Part shown: piece by piece, positions 61,319 through 64,000 of the stretch
Layout of the letters: the number at the start of each line of letters is the position of its first letter
Numbering within the stretch: position 1 is the stretch's first letter
NCBI RefSeq assembly: GCF_001751245.1
Contig: NZ_LJGU01000113.1
Span: 174,189 to 238,188, forward strand
Length of the DNA: 64,000 nt
Source of the DNA: Streptomyces oceani
GTDB lineage: Bacteria; Actinomycetota; Actinomycetes; Streptomycetales; Streptomycetaceae
Direction: 5' to 3'
The notes under the pieces: generated by a model
What the model saw: the letters and a program-made list of their open reading frames with translations, nothing else
Databases searched by the model: none
Told to the model about the DNA's origin: nothing
Made by a program: the position numbers and the translations under genes

Positions 61319-62011
61319 TCAGTCCGCGGGTTGGGCCGTGCCGAGACGCGGGCTCTCGGGCGCCTCCAACGGCAGCACCTCCGGCGAGAGGGCACCCGCG
61401 CCCGCGGTGACGGCCGTCAACCGTCTGCGGTGATGACGGCGGCACAACACCTCGTATCCCACCTCACCGGACGGATGGCCCGCGCTGATGTCGCCCACGA
61501 CCACCTGCGCGCCCTCGACCACCATGTGGCCGTCGACCGTACGCGCGTTGTGCGTCGCCCTGGCCCCACACCAGCACAGTGCCTCCACCTGCAGGGACTC
61601 CACACGATCGGCCTGTTCGAACAGCCGTTGGGAGCCCGCGAAGAGCTTCGTCCTGAAGTCGGTCGTGATACCGAACGCGAAGACGTCCATGCCCAGGTCA
61701 TCGACAATCCGCGCCAGTTGGTCCACCTGCGCGGGCGCGAGGAACTGCGCCTCGTCGGCGATGAGGTAGTCCGCGCGTCCGCCGTTCGTGAGATGGCGCA
61801 CCAGGTACGCGTGGAAGTCGAACCCCTCCCCCGCCTCGATCGCCTCCGTGACCAGCCCGAGCCGGGAGGAGAGACGCCCCTCGCCGGCCCGGTCGTTCCG
61901 GGTGAATATCAGACCCCGCAGGCCGCGTGCCGAGCGGTTGTGCTCGATCTGGAGCGCCAGTGTCGACTTTCCACAATCCATGGTGCCGCTGTAGAAGACG
62001 AGTTCGGGCAT
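61319..62011 (-). CDS. tdk: Thymidine kinase
   Basis: 230 aa. Walker A YSGTMDCGKSTLALQ (about 7-21), Walker B-like YLIADEAQFLAPAQVDQLA with the catalytic Glu, lasso-region FGITTDFRTKLF, and zinc-type cysteines CWCGARA and CRRHH. It phosphorylates thymidine to dTMP in salvage. The C-terminal ~30 residues are an extra low-complexity tail. Confidence 0.92.
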   Translation of the reverse strand: MPELVFYSGTMDCGKSTLALQIEHNRSARGLRGLIFTRNDRAGEGRLSSRLGLVTEAIEAGEGFDFHAYLVRHLTNGGRADYLIADEAQFLAPAQVDQLARIVDDLGMDVFAFGITTDFRTKLFAGSQRLFEQADRVESLQVEALCWCGARATHNARTVDGHMVVEGAQVVVGDISAGHPSGEVGYEVLCRRHHRRRLTAVTAGAGALSPEVLPLEAPESPRLGTAQPAD

Positions 62012-62076
62012 GGAGGGTTGGGCCTTTCGGATCGCCTACGGTCGGATTCGGCTGCCGTGTCCCGGGACCCCGTGGG

Positions 62077-63327
62077 TCACTGGGCGCGTACCTCGAGGAG
62101 CGGCACCAGTTGCTCGGCCGAGGTCGCTGATCCGTGCATACCCACCAGCGCGGACTCGTTGGGCTCCGCGCGGGAGGCGATGACGGCCGCTTCCCCGCTC
62201 ATCGCCACCACGACATCACCGATCCGCTCGCGCACCCGCGCCTCGACGCGGGGCCCGAACCATCCGAGCGCGCACGCCTCGTCGCGAGTGGCCACCCACG
62301 CCTGGTCGGCCAGCACCTCCCGCCAGACCGCGGCCACGTCGGAGGCCGCGCCCGGCACCGCGTACAGGTGTCGCAGCCGTCCCTCGCCGCCGAGCCGCGC
62401 GACACCCGCGCTCAGCTCCCAGTCCTCGTCGAAGTCGAACCGGGCCGCCGCCGTGTCGGGTACGTCCACCATGCCGTGGTCCGCGGTGACGTAGAGCACG
62501 GACCTGGGCGGCAGTTGCTCGGCCAGACGCTGTGCCAAGCGGTCGACGTACTGCAGTTGTCCGCGCCACGCGTCGGAGTCCATGCCGTAACGGTGCCCGT
62601 GCCCGTCGAGTTCGGCGTAGTACGTGTAGACGAGCGCGCGGTCGCCGGCGCCCAACCGCTCGGCCGCCAGGTCCATACGCTCCTCAGCCGCCAGCCGACC
62701 GTGGAACGTACCACCGGAGAGGGCGACCTGGGTCAGCGGCGTGTGCTCGAAGTGGGGGGCGGAGACCTGGCAGGTGGCGACGCCCGCGGCGTGCGCCTGC
62801 TGGAAGACGGTCGGATGCGGCTGCCAACCGTGCGGGTCCGTCCAGGGCTGCCAGCGCAACTGGTTCATCAACTCCCCGGTGTCGGGGTTGCGTACGGCGT
62901 AACCCAGCAGGCCGTGCTCACCCGGGGGCAGGCCGGTGCCCACGGAGGCCAGCGACGTCGCGGTGGTGGATGGGAAGCCACAGGTCAGCGGCCGGCCCGT
63001 GGCGCCCTGAGCATCCCCCAGCAGTGAGCCGAGGAACGGCGCCTCCTCCGGATGCGCCGACAGCGCTTCCCAGCCCAGGCCGTCCACCAGGAACACGCAC
63101 GCCCGGTCCGCCGGCTCCAGCGTCAGCCCGGTGGTCAGGCCCGGCACCCCCTGCGCTGAGGCGATCGCCGGCAGCAGGTCCGCGAGCGCGGCTACGCCGT
63201 ACCGGGGCACGGGGACGGAGGTCGGATCGAGTGGTACGGGCTCCGGATGGACATCCCGTCCGCTCCAGCCGTCGCCTCCCGTCCGGGACGCCCGGGCGGC
63301 CTCCCCCGTCTCCTCCCCCGTGGTCAC
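62077..63327 (-). CDS. Nucleotide pyrophosphatase/phosphodiesterase (alkaline phosphatase superfamily)
   Basis: 416 aa. Metal/nucleophile region FLVDGLGWEAL (about 84-94), GFPSTTATSLASVGTGLPPG with the likely Thr nucleophile (about 122-141), YYAELDGHGHRYG and TADHGMVDVPD for the second metal site. No signal peptide, so cytoplasmic. Substrate uncertain. Its start overlaps the DUF5998 stop by four bases. Confidence 0.85.
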   Translation of the reverse strand: MTTGEETGEAARASRTGGDGWSGRDVHPEPVPLDPTSVPVPRYGVAALADLLPAIASAQGVPGLTTGLTLEPADRACVFLVDGLGWEALSAHPEEAPFLGSLLGDAQGATGRPLTCGFPSTTATSLASVGTGLPPGEHGLLGYAVRNPDTGELMNQLRWQPWTDPHGWQPHPTVFQQAHAAGVATCQVSAPHFEHTPLTQVALSGGTFHGRLAAEERMDLAAERLGAGDRALVYTYYAELDGHGHRYGMDSDAWRGQLQYVDRLAQRLAEQLPPRSVLYVTADHGMVDVPDTAAARFDFDEDWELSAGVARLGGEGRLRHLYAVPGAASDVAAVWREVLADQAWVATRDEACALGWFGPRVEARVRERIGDVVVAMSGEAAVIASRAEPNESALVGMHGSATSAEQLVPLLEVRAQ

Positions 63328-63923
63328 CGAGAGGACCTCGTACGCGCGGCCACGGTCGCCTCGGACAGCGACTGCGCGAAAGCCAGGGTCTGACGGACCG
63401 TCTCCGGCCCGTCGCCCGCCTCGCTCACCCGCAGGGAGAGATCGTCGGCCGTGCTCGTCCCGGTGTATCCGTGGTCCGCCTCGCAGTTCGGATCCGCGCA
63501 GGTGGCCGGCTCCATGTCGATCCGGGCGACCGCGCCCCAGCCGATGGTGAGCACCACCTCCCGGGGCAGCGCGCCCGGGGTGTACGACTCGGGGTCGGCG
63601 ACCACCCGGGAGAGCACCACCGAGGAGATCCGCTCCAGGCTCACGGACTCCGTGGAGGTCGTGGCGTAGGGCGACGGAGAGGTCCCGTCCGCCGGCTGCT
63701 CGTCGGTGTGACTGACGATGAACCTGGTGCCGGTGAGCACCAGCACGGTGACGTGCCGCCGCACCTCGTTCGAGTCGAACGTCGTCTCCTGATGGACCAG
63801 ATACGAGGATACCGGCTCGCCTCCCACGGCCGCTTCGACGGCCTCGCCAACGAGAGCCGGGTAGTAACCACTGCGCTCAATCGCCGTGCGCAGCCCTTGG
63901 GTCGTCGTACTGGTCTTCGCCAT
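63324..63923 (-). CDS. DUF5998 family protein
   Basis: 199 aa. LRTAIERSGYYPALVGEAVE at the start, LVHQETTFDSNEVRRHVTVL, and a metal-like CADPNCEADHGYTGTSTADD loop (about 147-166). Conserved in actinobacteria next to the phosphodiesterase gene, coupled to it by overlap. Function unknown. Confidence 0.85.
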   Translation of the reverse strand: MAKTSTTTQGLRTAIERSGYYPALVGEAVEAAVGGEPVSSYLVHQETTFDSNEVRRHVTVLVLTGTRFIVSHTDEQPADGTSPSPYATTSTESVSLERISSVVLSRVVADPESYTPGALPREVVLTIGWGAVARIDMEPATCADPNCEADHGYTGTSTADDLSLRVSEAGDGPETVRQTLAFAQSLSEATVAARTRSSR

Positions 63924-64000
63924 GGGGCCATCCTACGGCTCGGCCCGGGGTCAGTACGCAGGCAGGCGGCGGGCGGCATCGTCCCTGTGCGGCGGCTCGG

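Noticed and set aside
1..64000. CRISPR arrays, rRNA and tRNA genes
   Set aside because: No regularly spaced repeat series, no rRNA-like stretch, and no cloverleaf with a GTTCRA-type T-loop was noticed on reading. A covariance-model scan was not possible.

Overview
This is very G+C-rich actinobacterial DNA with Streptomyces-like gene content (SepH, CutRS, the dut/DUF3710/OB-fold/DUF3159/TrkA block, DUF4193, DUF3093, DUF5998). Its left two thirds are accessory and catabolic. Its right third is ordinary conserved chromosome. No rRNA, tRNA or CRISPR array was seen.

1-17730, steroid C/D-ring catabolism. After an F420-type oxidoreductase, an NTF2-like protein, an exporter and an amidase, the window carries a nearly complete set of genes for degrading HIP, the two-ring propionate left by steroid breakdown. 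They lie in the Mycobacterium tuberculosis Rv3548c-Rv3564 order: SDR <-> echA20-ipdA-ipdB-ipdC, then fadA6-kstR2-ipdF-fadE30 <-> ech-fadE31-fadE32-fadE33. Both divergent promoter gaps carry a copy of one 17-bp palindrome resembling the KstR2 operator. An enoyl-CoA hydratase stands where fadD3 would be.

17969-27195. A CitA/DcuS-type sensor kinase is followed by only the first ~30 codons of its response regulator. That fragment abuts an antisense orphan antitoxin-like gene (deletion scar). Next comes a quaternary-amine cluster: a CntA/GbcA-like Rieske oxygenase with bridging Glu, a BKACE, a carnitine-dehydrogenase-like enzyme, a VanB/CntB-type reductase, a TetR, a VOC protein and an aldehyde dehydrogenase. 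The two outer promoters share a related palindrome.

27478-38716, mobile and defence remnants. A Tn3-family transposon (27797-35950; 49-bp inverted repeats, 47/49 identical; GAGAC target duplication) interrupts an unrecognised gene. Conceptual excision restores its frame, and a QueC-like (QatC-type) gene follows. The transposon carries a large serine recombinase, two beta-propeller genes, debris of other elements, and an intact tnpA. Downstream is an out-of-place BrxD-like/helicase fusion pseudogene. Together this reads as a decayed anti-phage island.

38771-42795. A cobalamin riboswitch precedes a two-gene iron-sulfur operon (ferredoxin-like plus FhuF-like). Next comes a TetR/MFS-exporter pair sharing a palindromic operator candidate.

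42851-63923, conserved core: TrmA-type RNA methyltransferase, paired TrkA proteins, DUF3159, OB-fold, DUF3710, dUTPase, thioesterase, DUF3093, DUF4193, CutRS, inositol monophosphatase, coproporphyrin ferrochelatase, MFS, D-arabinono-lactone oxidase, SepH, sulfurtransferase, thymidine kinase, phosphodiesterase and DUF5998. Strong hairpins sit between several convergent genes.

All functions are read from the sequence and from memory of the families; no database search was run.
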